Shown in pieces: positions 24,868-32,778 of a stretch of 64,000 nucleotides of DNA. This DNA is from Croceivirga sp009797885. Lineage in GTDB: Bacteria > Bacteroidota > Bacteroidia > Flavobacteriales > Flavobacteriaceae. The notes under the pieces were generated by a model, which was given only the letters and a program-made list of their open reading frames with translations, did not search any database and had not been told where the DNA came from. Every line of letters starts with the position of its first letter. Position 1 is the stretch's first letter. A program made the translations under genes and the position numbers. The stretch spans positions 2,480,001 to 2,544,000 of the forward strand of contig AP035880.1 of NCBI GenBank assembly GCA_045866215.1, in the 5' to 3' direction.

Positions 24868-25707
24868 ATGAAAAAGATTCTCTTACCTACGGATTTTTCT
24901 AAAAATGCATGGAACGCCATAGGGTATGCCATGAAATTTCTAAAGGACGAAGAGTGCCTATTTTATCTGTTGAATACCTATACACCCGTTATCTATAGGG
25001 TGGATTATTTGATTGGGGGTCCTGCAGTAAGTGCCGTTCCCGATATTGGAATTGATGTTTCATTGGCGGGATTGGCGCGTTCCGTGGAGAAGATAAAAAA
25101 AGAGTACTCGAACCCCAAACATCGGTTTAAAACCATTTCAGAGTTCAATACGCTCACGGATGAGGTACTTAGGGTTTGTGGGGAGGAAGGTATCGATCTC
25201 ATAATTATGGGCACGAAAGGGGCTACCGGAGCTAAGGAAATTTTCCTGGGTTCCAATGCCATACATGTGATACGGAAGACCAGGGTTCCCATATTGGTCA
25301 TCCCGGAAGGCTTTGCATACAAGCATTTGGAAGCCGTACTCTTCCCAACAGATTATTTAAGCCAGTACAATCCAGAAAACATGGCCCCTTTATTTGAAAT
25401 CATGGAAAAGGGCAGTGCCCTTCTGCATATTGTCCATGCAGAGGAGGAGAAACTGGCCATTGCCCAAATGGAAAATAAGGAACAACTTAAAAAGCTGGTA
25501 AACCATATGCCCAGTCTTTTTGAAGATGTAACCGATGGATATATGCCCAATATTGTGCACTCCTACGTAGAAAAGCACAAGATTGATTTGGTGGTTATGA
25601 TGAACAAAAGGCACAGCTTTCTTCGGCGCCTATTGTTTAGGCAGAATATTGATCAAGTAGGATACCATTGCGCTGTTCCATTTTTGGTTTTACCGGATAC
25701 TTCATAA
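24868..25707 (+). CDS. Universal stress protein, second of the operon
   Basis: 279 residues, MKKILLPTDFSKNAWNAI. First-half loop GTKGATGAKEIFLGS intact; second half ends NKRHSFLRRLLFRQNIDQ-VG, again without the loop. It is close in sequence to the Usp at 27239: both share VIYRVDY/IYRVDYVMG after the first helix, a long conserved GATGAKE loop and a similar tail, which points to duplication within the island. Thirteen bases separate it from the next Usp gene. Confidence 0.92.
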   Translation: MKKILLPTDFSKNAWNAIGYAMKFLKDEECLFYLLNTYTPVIYRVDYLIGGPAVSAVPDIGIDVSLAGLARSVEKIKKEYSNPKHRFKTISEFNTLTDEVLRVCGEEGIDLIIMGTKGATGAKEIFLGSNAIHVIRKTRVPILVIPEGFAYKHLEAVLFPTDYLSQYNPENMAPLFEIMEKGSALLHIVHAEEEKLAIAQMENKEQLKKLVNHMPSLFEDVTDGYMPNIVHSYVEKHKIDLVVMMNKRHSFLRRLLFRQNIDQVGYHCAVPFLVLPDTS

Positions 25708-25720
25708 AAAAAGTAGTAAC

Positions 25721-26572
25721 ATGAAACATATTCTATTGCCAACGGACTTCTCAGAAAATGCATGGAATGCCATTTTCACGGCTATAAAACTCTATGCCAA
25801 CTTTGCCTGTAGATTTTATGTTTTAAACTGTTATGCCCTGGAAGGTCGAAATATAGGGGGCTTTAAGAGCACGGTGCGATCCGGAATGGTGTACAAAGCC
25901 CTTAAAACCACCTCACAGACCGGGCTGGGAGAAATCATGCAATATGTAAAGGAAAACCAAACCGATCCAAATCATCAATTTGAAACCATATCCTATTCCG
26001 GGGATTTGGTCTCGGGCATCAAAAACAGCATATCAAAGTACGATATTGAAACCATAGTAATGGGTACTAAAGGGGCAACAGGGGCCAAAAGCATCTTTTT
26101 GGGTAGTAATACGGTGAATACATTAAAAAGAATTAAAAACTGTGTCTTGATCGCCGTTCCCAAAAAATTTGATTTTAAGGCATTGAAATCTGTGGTACTG
26201 CCTACAGAATATACCCATTTCTTTCCTAAACCTGTATTTAAACCCTTATTGGAACTGATCGGTACGGAAGATACCGAAGTGAAGATATTTCATGTTGCCC
26301 AGGAGTTTAAGATGAACGCGCAGCAGGAAGCCAACAAAGCCATTTTAAAAAAGCGGTTGAAAGGGTATGCCCACTCCTTTTATAAGGTGACCATAAAATC
26401 CACTGTGGCCAGGGCCATCCGAGATTTTTCCGAAGCGCAAAATGCAGATTTGATAGTCCTGACCAACTATTCCCATACGTTTCTGGAAAAAATCACCCAA
26501 GAAACTGTGGTACGGAAAATGATGTTCAAAAGTAGTAGACCCATTATGGTATTGCCCGACCTTGAAGGGTAA
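25721..26572 (+). CDS. Universal stress protein, third of the operon
   Basis: 283 residues, MKHILLPTDFSENAWNAI. The loop GTKGATGAKSIFLGS is intact in the first half. The second half starts SVVLPTEYTHFF and ends with NYSHTFLEKITQETVVRKMMFKS, the same degenerate HxFLE tail as the other members. The operon ends here; a convergent small gene begins its 3' end 53 bases downstream. No strong terminator seen in that gap. Confidence 0.92.
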   Translation: MKHILLPTDFSENAWNAIFTAIKLYANFACRFYVLNCYALEGRNIGGFKSTVRSGMVYKALKTTSQTGLGEIMQYVKENQTDPNHQFETISYSGDLVSGIKNSISKYDIETIVMGTKGATGAKSIFLGSNTVNTLKRIKNCVLIAVPKKFDFKALKSVVLPTEYTHFFPKPVFKPLLELIGTEDTEVKIFHVAQEFKMNAQQEANKAILKKRLKGYAHSFYKVTIKSTVARAIRDFSEAQNADLIVLTNYSHTFLEKITQETVVRKMMFKSSRPIMVLPDLEG

Positions 26573-26625
26573 TTTGAAGTAAAGAAATGTAGGGTGCGAC
26601 CAATGGTTGCATTGGGAAAATGGGT

Positions 26626-26997
26626 TCAATGAAAGGGCCGTTGCGATTTCATTTTGTTGTTGTCACAATAGCTGGTGTATAATTCCAAAGCATTCTTGAC
26701 CAATTCAACTTCCAGCGATAAAAACTCGATATCTTTTTTTAGGTGGGGTTTGTCCTCCTTTTTAATATGCTCACCACACCTCCCGATCATGAGGTCAAGA
26801 CGATGTTCGGTATCAATTAAGGAGGAACAGATTTCCCTTACTTCATCCAAGTGTTCCAATGAAGATGTGGATGCAAAAATGACGTTTAGCTTTTCCCTTA
26901 GCGAAGTAATCATTTTCCGCTTTTGTAGTAGCACATATAAAGGGGAGTCAGTGCTTTTGCTATTGGTTGCCGAGGTAATGAAATTGGTTTTTCCCAT
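26626..26997 (-). CDS. Small helical (coiled-coil) protein of unknown function
   Basis: 123 residues, almost entirely helical, with long amphipathic segments (about 30-75 and 85-115) and a final basic tail. It resembles in layout the small helical proteins at 29683 and 30666, but clear identity is lacking. The ATG at 26997 is chosen because the box promoter predicts a transcript start near 27009, downstream of the alternative start at 27030. The function is not recognised. Confidence 0.62.
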   Translation of the reverse strand: MGKTNFITSATNSKSTDSPLYVLLQKRKMITSLREKLNVIFASTSSLEHLDEVREICSSLIDTEHRLDLMIGRCGEHIKKEDKPHLKKDIEFLSLEVELVKNALELYTSYCDNNKMKSQRPFH

Positions 26998-27013
26998 GAT
27001 GGATTCTTTGGCT

Positions 27014-27056
27014 GCAAGGTAAGTTCGCAAACATGTTTAAGAAATGATCTGGGTCA
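27014..27056 (-). promoter_or_regulatory. Crp/Fnr-type box promoter, minus strand, of the helical protein at 26997
   Basis: Box TGATCTGGGTCA at 27045-27056; minus-strand -7 element TACCTTGC starts at 27021, 35 bases after the box start. Confidence 0.7.
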
Positions 27057-27170
27057 TTATCCGTAGCGTGCAGAGGGGAACTCCTTTTTGATCGCAAGGC
27101 ATCCCAATAATTCCTGATCAAGTATTCCCTTTTTGGTACTGAAGTTGTAAAAGTGCACAGTTCCGACAAT

Positions 27171-27213
27171 TGACCAAAATCATGGCACATTGTTCCGATC
27201 AAAGCTATTTTAC
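27171..27213 (+). promoter_or_regulatory. Crp/Fnr-type box promoter of the Usp gene at 27239
   Basis: Box TGACCAAAATCA at 27171-27182 and -7-like element TATTTTAC at 27206-27213. Weakest -7 of the set but at the exact distance. The rest of the 241-base gap back to 26998 holds the divergent promoter and nothing else seen. Confidence 0.6.
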
Positions 27214-27238
27214 AATCATGATTTTAAGTTTTTAGGTT

Positions 27239-28090
27239 ATGATGAACATTCTTTTGCCTACGGATTTTTCTGAAAATGCCTTTGAGGCTGCCTGCTACGG
27301 CCTTCATCTTTTGCAAGGGGAAACCTGTGTATTTCATGTAATGCACACCTATACCCCGCCCATATATCGAGTGGATTATGTTATGGGAAGTCCAGGTCAA
27401 TTGGGTCTACCGGACGACCATCAGTATTTTGCCGAAACGAACCTGAGGGGATTTGTGGACAGATTGGGGAAGGAATTCAAAAATACCAAGCACACTTTTA
27501 TACCGCATTCGGCCTTTAATACATTGGCAGATGAAACCGTGCGTATGGTAAAAAATGAAAACATAGACTTGATCATTATGGGAACCCAAGGGGCCACTGG
27601 GGCCAAGGAGCTGTTTTTTGGCTCCAATGCCCTTCATATCATAAAAAAAGCAACAACGCCCGTCTTGGTGATTCCCTCCAACATCCAATTTACATCCCCA
27701 AATGTGATTTTATTTCCAACGGATCTGGAAATCGATTTTCAACAAGCGCAACTCAATGTTTTATTTGGCCTTTCCCAATTATGGAACGCAAAAATCCACA
27801 TACTCCACTTAACTGCTCCAGAGGGCCTGGACGAAGCCCAATTCCATAACCTTAAAAAGTTGAAGGAGCTTTTGCAATATACCAGTTTTGTTTATCACGA
27901 TTTACCGGATCAAGAGCTACTGGCCGCCATTGACCATTTTCACAAGGAACATAAAGTGGATATCCTCGCTATGGTACAGAACAAACACACCTTTTTGGAA
28001 CGTTTGTTCATTATGCCCATCATTAAAAATATTGGCCTGCACAGCCTTGTTCCGTTTTTGGTATTGCCCTATACGAACAAACCCGGTTAA
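27239..28090 (+). CDS. Universal stress protein, tandem UspA domains
   Basis: 283 residues, MMNILLPTDFSENAFEAA (the second ATG at 27242 is equally possible). Loop GTQGATGAKELFFGS intact in the first half; the second half carries QNKHTFLERLFIMPIIKNIG without the loop. Closest in the window to the Usp at 24868. Single gene behind its own box promoter. Confidence 0.92.
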   Translation: MMNILLPTDFSENAFEAACYGLHLLQGETCVFHVMHTYTPPIYRVDYVMGSPGQLGLPDDHQYFAETNLRGFVDRLGKEFKNTKHTFIPHSAFNTLADETVRMVKNENIDLIIMGTQGATGAKELFFGSNALHIIKKATTPVLVIPSNIQFTSPNVILFPTDLEIDFQQAQLNVLFGLSQLWNAKIHILHLTAPEGLDEAQFHNLKKLKELLQYTSFVYHDLPDQELLAAIDHFHKEHKVDILAMVQNKHTFLERLFIMPIIKNIGLHSLVPFLVLPYTNKPG

Positions 28091-28123
28091 GATTTAGCAC
28101 AATGACTTTAAAAAATGGGGAAT

Positions 28124-28166
28124 TGATTCAGATCATGGCAAACTAAGGGGCCTCGGACTAGTTTTA
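28124..28166 (+). promoter_or_regulatory. Crp/Fnr-type box promoter of the Usp gene at 28185
   Basis: Box TGATTCAGATCA at 28124-28135 and -7 element TAGTTTTA at 28159-28166. Confidence 0.75.
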
Positions 28167-28184
28167 TGGCCAAAGCAATAGTAT

Positions 28185-29039
28185 ATGAACAAGAGAATTT
28201 TACTTCCTACGGACTATTCCAAAAATGCATTGAACGCGATTCGCTATGCACAGCGGCTTTATAAGGATGTTAGTTGTGATTTTTATTTGCTCAACACCTA
28301 TCAGGTATCCGGATATGCACTGGACAGTATGATGGTCCCCGAACCGGGGGAACAACTTTATGAAACCTTCAAAAGGAAGTCCCAAGAGGGAATGGATCGT
28401 TTATTGGGGATGCTCCATCTAGAGCCGGACAATCCCAAACACCATTTTGAAACCAGGTGCGAATTTAATAGCCTTATTGAAGCCGTTAGGCAAATGGTGG
28501 CAAAAAAGGATATCGATACCATTATCATGGGGACCAAAGGATTAACGGCGTCCAAAGCCAGGATTTTTGGGACCCATACGGTTAAGGTTATGGAGTCCAT
28601 AAAGGCATGCCCCGTTATTGCCATTCCGGAAAGTCCGGTTTTCCAGCCGCCAAGGGAAATCCTGTTTCCAACGGATTATAGGACCAATTTCAAAAAAAAG
28701 GAGATGCAGTACCTCATAGAGATTGCAAAACTGCATGATTCCAGAATCAATGTACTCCATATTGATCGGGACAAAGATGGAAAGCTCAATAAGGAAGAGC
28801 AGACCAACAGATTGCTTTTACAGGACATTTTGGATGGCACGGATTATGAGATGCATTTTTTGCCTGCCGTTAAATTGGTAAAGGGAATCAATGCATTCAT
28901 GGAAAGTAGAAATTGTGATATGTTGGCTTTTTTAAACCGAAAACACCTCTTCTTCGGAAGCATACTTTCCAACCCCTTGGTAAAGGAAATAGGGTATGAA
29001 CCCAAAGTGCCGATTCTTGAATTGAACGATAACCCATAA
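28185..29039 (+). CDS. Universal stress protein, tandem UspA domains
   Basis: 284 residues, MNKRILLPTDYSKNALNAI. Loop GTKGLTASKARIFGT in the first half (final Ser replaced by Thr, still compatible with nucleotide binding); second half REILFPTDYRTNFKKK with tail NRKHLFFGSILSNPLVKEIG. Nine bases separate it from the next gene, a small eRF1-like protein, so they form an operon. Confidence 0.92.
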   Translation: MNKRILLPTDYSKNALNAIRYAQRLYKDVSCDFYLLNTYQVSGYALDSMMVPEPGEQLYETFKRKSQEGMDRLLGMLHLEPDNPKHHFETRCEFNSLIEAVRQMVAKKDIDTIIMGTKGLTASKARIFGTHTVKVMESIKACPVIAIPESPVFQPPREILFPTDYRTNFKKKEMQYLIEIAKLHDSRINVLHIDRDKDGKLNKEEQTNRLLLQDILDGTDYEMHFLPAVKLVKGINAFMESRNCDMLAFLNRKHLFFGSILSNPLVKEIGYEPKVPILELNDNP

Positions 29040-29048
29040 GAAACACCC

Positions 29049-29459
29049 ATGAGAAAAATAGGAATTTGGTTGGATAAGGAAAAAGCCCTTATTCTAACCT
29101 TGGAAAAAAATGAGGAATACTTTGAAACCGTTTCTTCGGAATTGGAATTTTTTAATCCTAAGGGTGGGTCGCGGTCCAAAACACGATGGGGCCCGCAAGA
29201 CGTGGTTCAGGACAGCAAATATTTGGAACGGGAAAAACACCAGTTGAACAGGTATTTTGAAAATATAGTACAGTCCTTGGGTGCGGTTGGGGAATTGGCC
29301 ATTTTTGGACCTGCGGAAGCTCCCGAAAAGTTCTTTAAGGCGCTCAAGGAAAAACATCCAAACATGGCAAAAAAAGTCAAGACCATGGAAAAGGTGGATA
29401 GTATGACCGAAAACCAGGTGAAGGCATTGGTCAGGAATTGTTTTGGGACCAAAACATAA
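29049..29459 (+). CDS. Small protein resembling the central domain of eRF1/host-attachment-type proteins
   Basis: 136 residues. It begins with a strand GIWLDKEKALILTL, followed by a variable basic region and then ELAIFGPAEAPEKFFKALKEKH and KVDSMTENQVKALVRNCF. This layout recalls the small bacterial RNase-H-like/eRF1-domain-2-like family, whose members may act on ribosomes; the match is by pattern and moderate only. It is in an operon with the Usp upstream, so it is expected to be co-induced. Confidence 0.6.
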   Translation: MRKIGIWLDKEKALILTLEKNEEYFETVSSELEFFNPKGGSRSKTRWGPQDVVQDSKYLEREKHQLNRYFENIVQSLGAVGELAIFGPAEAPEKFFKALKEKHPNMAKKVKTMEKVDSMTENQVKALVRNCFGTKT

Positions 29460-29617
29460 CAGCTTCCCCTTTTAGGGGTTGTTGGCCCTTTTCAATACAA
29501 GCTTTATACAGGCGATCTAAAGGGGAACCCCTGGCCAATGGTATAATAAACCATAACCTTCGGAAAGGTTGTGGACAGTACATCATAAGGTTGTGTTTTG
29601 TGCAGGACCAATGCTAT

Positions 29618-29660
29618 TGATTTAAATCATTTTACAAAATTGCCCGGTTCGCTACCTTCA
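29618..29660 (+). promoter_or_regulatory. Crp/Fnr-type box promoter of the helical protein at 29683
   Basis: Perfectly palindromic box TGATTTAAATCA at 29618-29629 and -7 element TACCTTCA at 29653-29660. The position supports the TTG start at 29683. Confidence 0.72.
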
Positions 29661-29682
29661 TTTCCCACGTAAAAGGAAAATT

Positions 29683-30096
29683 TTGGAGGAAAAAGGTCAA
29701 GAAAGGGGAACGCAGGAACTGTATCTGGAACTACAGCAATGGAGTTCCCATATCCATTTTATAGAGGACGAGATGCACTTTATCAACAGGCTGCTGAATT
29801 CCTATGTCTTTGAACCGACTACCCCTAATCTTTTTGAACGGTTGGAACTTTTTAAGCAAAACTTTGAACGGTCAAAAAAACAAAAACAAAGGATAAAAAA
29901 ACGAATATTGGAACATCAGGGGAAAATTGCCGGTATTTTGGAATGTTCCCCTAAAACCAGTGATTTGGCCTATTGCAGGGCACATAAGAAGCTAAAGCAG
30001 AAAATAAACGAATATTTTGAGGAGTACCTGCTACTCAAATCCGAGATATATGGTTATGCGGGCTCCGTACTGAAAAGGAGAAAACCGGCAAAGTGA
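29683..30096 (+). CDS. Small helical protein of unknown function, paralogue of the one at 30666
   Basis: 137 residues from a TTG start at 29683; no suitable ATG exists before residue 31, and the box promoter fits the TTG. Helical throughout, with the segment WSSHIHFIEDEMHFINRLLNSYV matching WRSHLEFTRDEQLFLNDLIGSHV of the protein at 30666, and a second similar segment near the C terminus (EYFEEYLLLKSEIYGY against ETYFETYRSVKTKIFK). No known family recognised. Basic C terminus. Confidence 0.65.
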   Translation: MEEKGQERGTQELYLELQQWSSHIHFIEDEMHFINRLLNSYVFEPTTPNLFERLELFKQNFERSKKQKQRIKKRILEHQGKIAGILECSPKTSDLAYCRAHKKLKQKINEYFEEYLLLKSEIYGYAGSVLKRRKPAK

Positions 30097-30136
30097 TGCA
30101 AATCATTTCACCGGTGCAGTTTCACATATAAATTGG
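30094..30136 (+). promoter_or_regulatory. Crp/Fnr-type box promoter of the hsp20-ldh operon
   Basis: Box TGATGCAAATCA at 30094-30105, overlapping the stop codon of the preceding gene, and -7 element TAAATTGG at 30129-30136. Confidence 0.72.
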
Positions 30137-30170
30137 AATTCCATATCCATTGATTCAAAACTATAGTTTT

Positions 30171-30611
30171 ATGTCACTTATTAAATTTAAGGGAGGCCGA
30201 TTTCCATGGAACGAAAGCCTTTTTGATTTTGTTCATCAAGACGCGTTCATCAATGATGATTTTTTCAACCTTAAAAAGGCCATGCCCTCAATGAACATAA
30301 AAGAACACAAAGCCAATTTTGAGATAGAACTGGCAGCCCCGGGATTTGAAAAAGAGGATTTTGCAATCACTATGAATGATGGTGTTTTGGAAATCTCTGC
30401 CCTTAAAAAAACTGGGGAAACCAAAAAGGAAGAGGATTACACCCGAAGGGAGTTTCGCTATAATTCCTTCAAAAGGAGTATGCAGTTGCCCGGTTCGGTA
30501 GATCAATCCAAAGAAGTAAAGGCCGCCTATAAAAACGGCATTTTAAGATTGGGCCTTCCAAAAATGGAAGAGGCCAAAGTGAAACCCAAAAGAGTTATTG
30601 AAGTGTCTTAG
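30171..30611 (+). CDS. Small heat-shock protein, Hsp20/alpha-crystallin family
   Basis: 146 residues from the ATG at 30171 (MSLIKFKGGRFPW); an in-frame TTG at 30150 is less likely. The alpha-crystallin domain occupies about residues 38-135: NIKEHKANFEIELAAPGFEKEDF, VLEISA, and the GILRLGLPK (G-x-L) motif at the C-terminal end of the domain. ATP-independent holdase that protects unfolding proteins in the cytoplasm. It leads a likely operon with a helical protein, a lipoprotein and D-lactate dehydrogenase, an unusual grouping for hsp20. Confidence 0.95.
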   Translation: MSLIKFKGGRFPWNESLFDFVHQDAFINDDFFNLKKAMPSMNIKEHKANFEIELAAPGFEKEDFAITMNDGVLEISALKKTGETKKEEDYTRREFRYNSFKRSMQLPGSVDQSKEVKAAYKNGILRLGLPKMEEAKVKPKRVIEVS

Positions 30612-30665
30612 ACAGGGGATAAATGCGACGAATGGTTTTCCGTTTGTCGCTTGAGCAAATAGAAA

Positions 30666-31103
30666 ATGAAAGCGAAACTTAAGAAATATATGGAGTGGTT
30701 AAGTGCGGAAGAGCTGCACAACGATTCCAGGAATTGGCGCTCCCATCTGGAATTCACCAGGGATGAACAGCTATTCCTGAACGATCTTATAGGAAGTCAT
30801 GTGCTTGACTTAGTGGATTCGGAGGCGTTTAAAAAGGCAAGGCCCCTAATAACGTCATTGGAGAAAATGGAGAAAGATTGGAACAATCTCTTTAAAAAGG
30901 TCCAACTTCATGAAAACCAATTGCAAATTATGGTAGACGATGTGGATCAATTGAAAATGGAAGAGGCCTATTTGACAACACATATGGAACTGACCAATGA
31001 AGTTGAAACGTATTTCGAAACGTATCGATCCGTAAAAACCAAGATTTTTAAGTTAATATCATCCCTATTAAAGAAAAGAAAGCAAAAAAGATTATTAAAT
31101 TAA
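30666..31103 (+). CDS. Small helical protein of unknown function, paralogue of the one at 29683
   Basis: 145 residues, helical and coiled-coil-rich. It shares two blocks with the protein at 29683: the N-terminal WRSHLEFTRDEQLFLNDLIGSHV and the C-terminal VETYFETYRSVKTKIFKL. Both end with a Lys/Arg-rich tail. It lies 54 bases after hsp20 and 30 bases before the lipoprotein gene, in the same direction. Function is not recognised. Confidence 0.65.
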   Translation: MKAKLKKYMEWLSAEELHNDSRNWRSHLEFTRDEQLFLNDLIGSHVLDLVDSEAFKKARPLITSLEKMEKDWNNLFKKVQLHENQLQIMVDDVDQLKMEEAYLTTHMELTNEVETYFETYRSVKTKIFKLISSLLKKRKQKRLLN

Positions 31104-31133
31104 CAAGACCTTTTAACCCTTAAAAAACAACCT

Positions 31134-31790
31134 ATGCGCAAAATGATTGTTTTTTTGGCAATTCTATTGGCCGGATGTTCTTCAACGAGCCTCGTTACCA
31201 ACTGGAAAAATCCGGACATTGTGATATTTGATGCCAACAAGGTGCTTGTTGTAGGAATGACCCAAAATGAGGAGGCAAGGCTAAAGTTCGAGACCCAACT
31301 CCAGAGCGAATTCACAAAGCAAGGTATAGAAGCTTTTAGAAGTGTTGACCTCTTTGATATTGAATTCACCTCCTCCGAAAAATCCGAAGAAGAACTTTCA
31401 GAGGTGGAACAACAATTATTGGACAAGGGGTTTGATGCCATTCTCTTCACCAAGATAATCGGTTCTGAGAATAGAAAAACGTTTAAGAGAAAAGTGCAGG
31501 ACCTGGATGCCTACATGATTTCGTTCCGGGATGACTATCTAAGCCACCAACCCATTTATTACCAGGAAGGGTATTATAAAAACCATACGGTCTATCATGC
31601 GGAAACCTCCCTATACTGCATCTGTTTGGGCAAGGAAAGGGAACTTATTTGGAGGGGCGATATTAACATCAATGACCCTCGCAATGTGGAAAAGAGTATA
31701 GAGGATTATATAAAATTGGTGGTATTTGCCTTGAGGGAACAGGATATCATTTTCCGAAAACCGCTGCAGGATGAAAGTGTTGGTATATAG
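31134..31790 (+). CDS. Lipoprotein of unknown function, DUF4136-like
   Basis: 218 residues with a short type II signal: MRKMIVFLAILLAGCSS (lipobox LAGC, Cys15). The mature part has alternating strands and helices with an acidic helix (SSEKSEEELSEVEQQLLDKG, about 83-102), and the LFTKIIGSE and LIWRGDININDPRN stretches seen in small lipoproteins of the DUF4136 type; the family call is tentative. Its end overlaps the start of the dehydrogenase gene by 20 bases, a sign of translational coupling. Confidence 0.7.
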   Translation: MRKMIVFLAILLAGCSSTSLVTNWKNPDIVIFDANKVLVVGMTQNEEARLKFETQLQSEFTKQGIEAFRSVDLFDIEFTSSEKSEEELSEVEQQLLDKGFDAILFTKIIGSENRKTFKRKVQDLDAYMISFRDDYLSHQPIYYQEGYYKNHTVYHAETSLYCICLGKERELIWRGDININDPRNVEKSIEDYIKLVVFALREQDIIFRKPLQDESVGI

Positions 31791-32778
31791 TGCAAAGGAT
31801 TTTGAAGTCGAAAAACTTAAAAACGCCAATCAAGATAGGCATAGGATAACGTTTGTATCGGAGGCGTTGGACAGTACAACGGTCACTTTGGCTGCCGGTC
31901 ATGAAGCCATTTCCATTTTTTCCGGTGATGATGCTTCTTCGGTGGTCATGGAGATGTTGAAGGAACTTGGGGTCAAGTACCTCACCTTACGCTCTACCGG
32001 GTACAACAATGTAAGCACAACTGCCGCAAAACGATTGGGGATCAAAGTGGCGAATGCACCGGATTATTCCCCCCATGCCATTGCGGAACATACCATTTGT
32101 TTAGTGTTGGCCTTAAACAGAAGATTGCTATTGGCCAATGAACAAGTAAAAGCATACAATTTTTTGCTCGATGATCTAGTGGGTTCCAACTTGAACGGAA
32201 AAACGGTTGGCATTGTGGGAACAGGAAGGATAGGGTCACTTTTGGTAAAGCTGTTCCACGCCTTCGGTTGTGAGGTCATTGCAAATGATTTGGTGGTCAA
32301 CCATTATTTGGAAAACCAGTTCAATGTAAAATACATGGATTTGCGGACGCTATGTAGAAAGGCGGATATCATCAGCATCCATGTACCCCTTACCCAGGAC
32401 ACCCATTATATGTTCAACGAATCACTTTTCAAACTTATGAAGAAGGGGATTGTTTTGGTCAATACGGCCAGAGGGGCCGTTGTGAGGACAAAGGACCTAT
32501 TGAACGCCTTGGAGAGTGGTTCCATTGCGGGGTATGCCACGGATGTTTATGAAACCGAAAAAGGAATCTTTTTTCGGGACAACACCTCTGGCATAAAAGA
32601 TACGGAGCTTAAAGAGTTAATAGCACTGCCCAATGTACTGCTAACACCCCACCAGGCATTTGTGACCGAGGAAGCTTTACGGAATATTGCGGATACCACG
32701 GTGCATAATCTGAACTGTTGGGAAGAAAATAGGCCTTGTAAGAACGAATTGGGATATAAGACCCAAATACTACTATAG
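31771..32778 (+). CDS. ldhA: D-lactate dehydrogenase, D-2-hydroxyacid dehydrogenase family
   Basis: 335 residues. NAD-binding motif GIVGTGRIGSL (about 147-157), catalytic Arg (NTARG, R234), Glu in DVYETE (about 261) and His in TPHQAF (H294). Length and the N-terminal MKVLVYSAKDFE match the fermentative D-LDH subfamily (LdhA) rather than SerA or glycerate dehydrogenases. It would reduce pyruvate to D-lactate to recycle NADH when respiration is limited. The gene overlaps the lipoprotein gene by 20 bases and lies downstream of the hsp20 box promoter, which places fermentation inside the regulon. Its last six bases overlap the convergent cardiolipin synthase gene. Confidence 0.9.
   Translation: MKVLVYSAKDFEVEKLKNANQDRHRITFVSEALDSTTVTLAAGHEAISIFSGDDASSVVMEMLKELGVKYLTLRSTGYNNVSTTAAKRLGIKVANAPDYSPHAIAEHTICLVLALNRRLLLANEQVKAYNFLLDDLVGSNLNGKTVGIVGTGRIGSLLVKLFHAFGCEVIANDLVVNHYLENQFNVKYMDLRTLCRKADIISIHVPLTQDTHYMFNESLFKLMKKGIVLVNTARGAVVRTKDLLNALESGSIAGYATDVYETEKGIFFRDNTSGIKDTELKELIALPNVLLTPHQAFVTEEALRNIADTTVHNLNCWEENRPCKNELGYKTQILL

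Noticed and set aside
29460..29617. Several small hairpins (CCCCT-TTT-AGGGG, AGGGGAACCCCT, AACCTT-CGGA-AAGGTT) after the eRF1-like gene
   Set aside because: They are short, unconnected and without a T-run; possibly a weak terminator, not enough for an RNA gene call.
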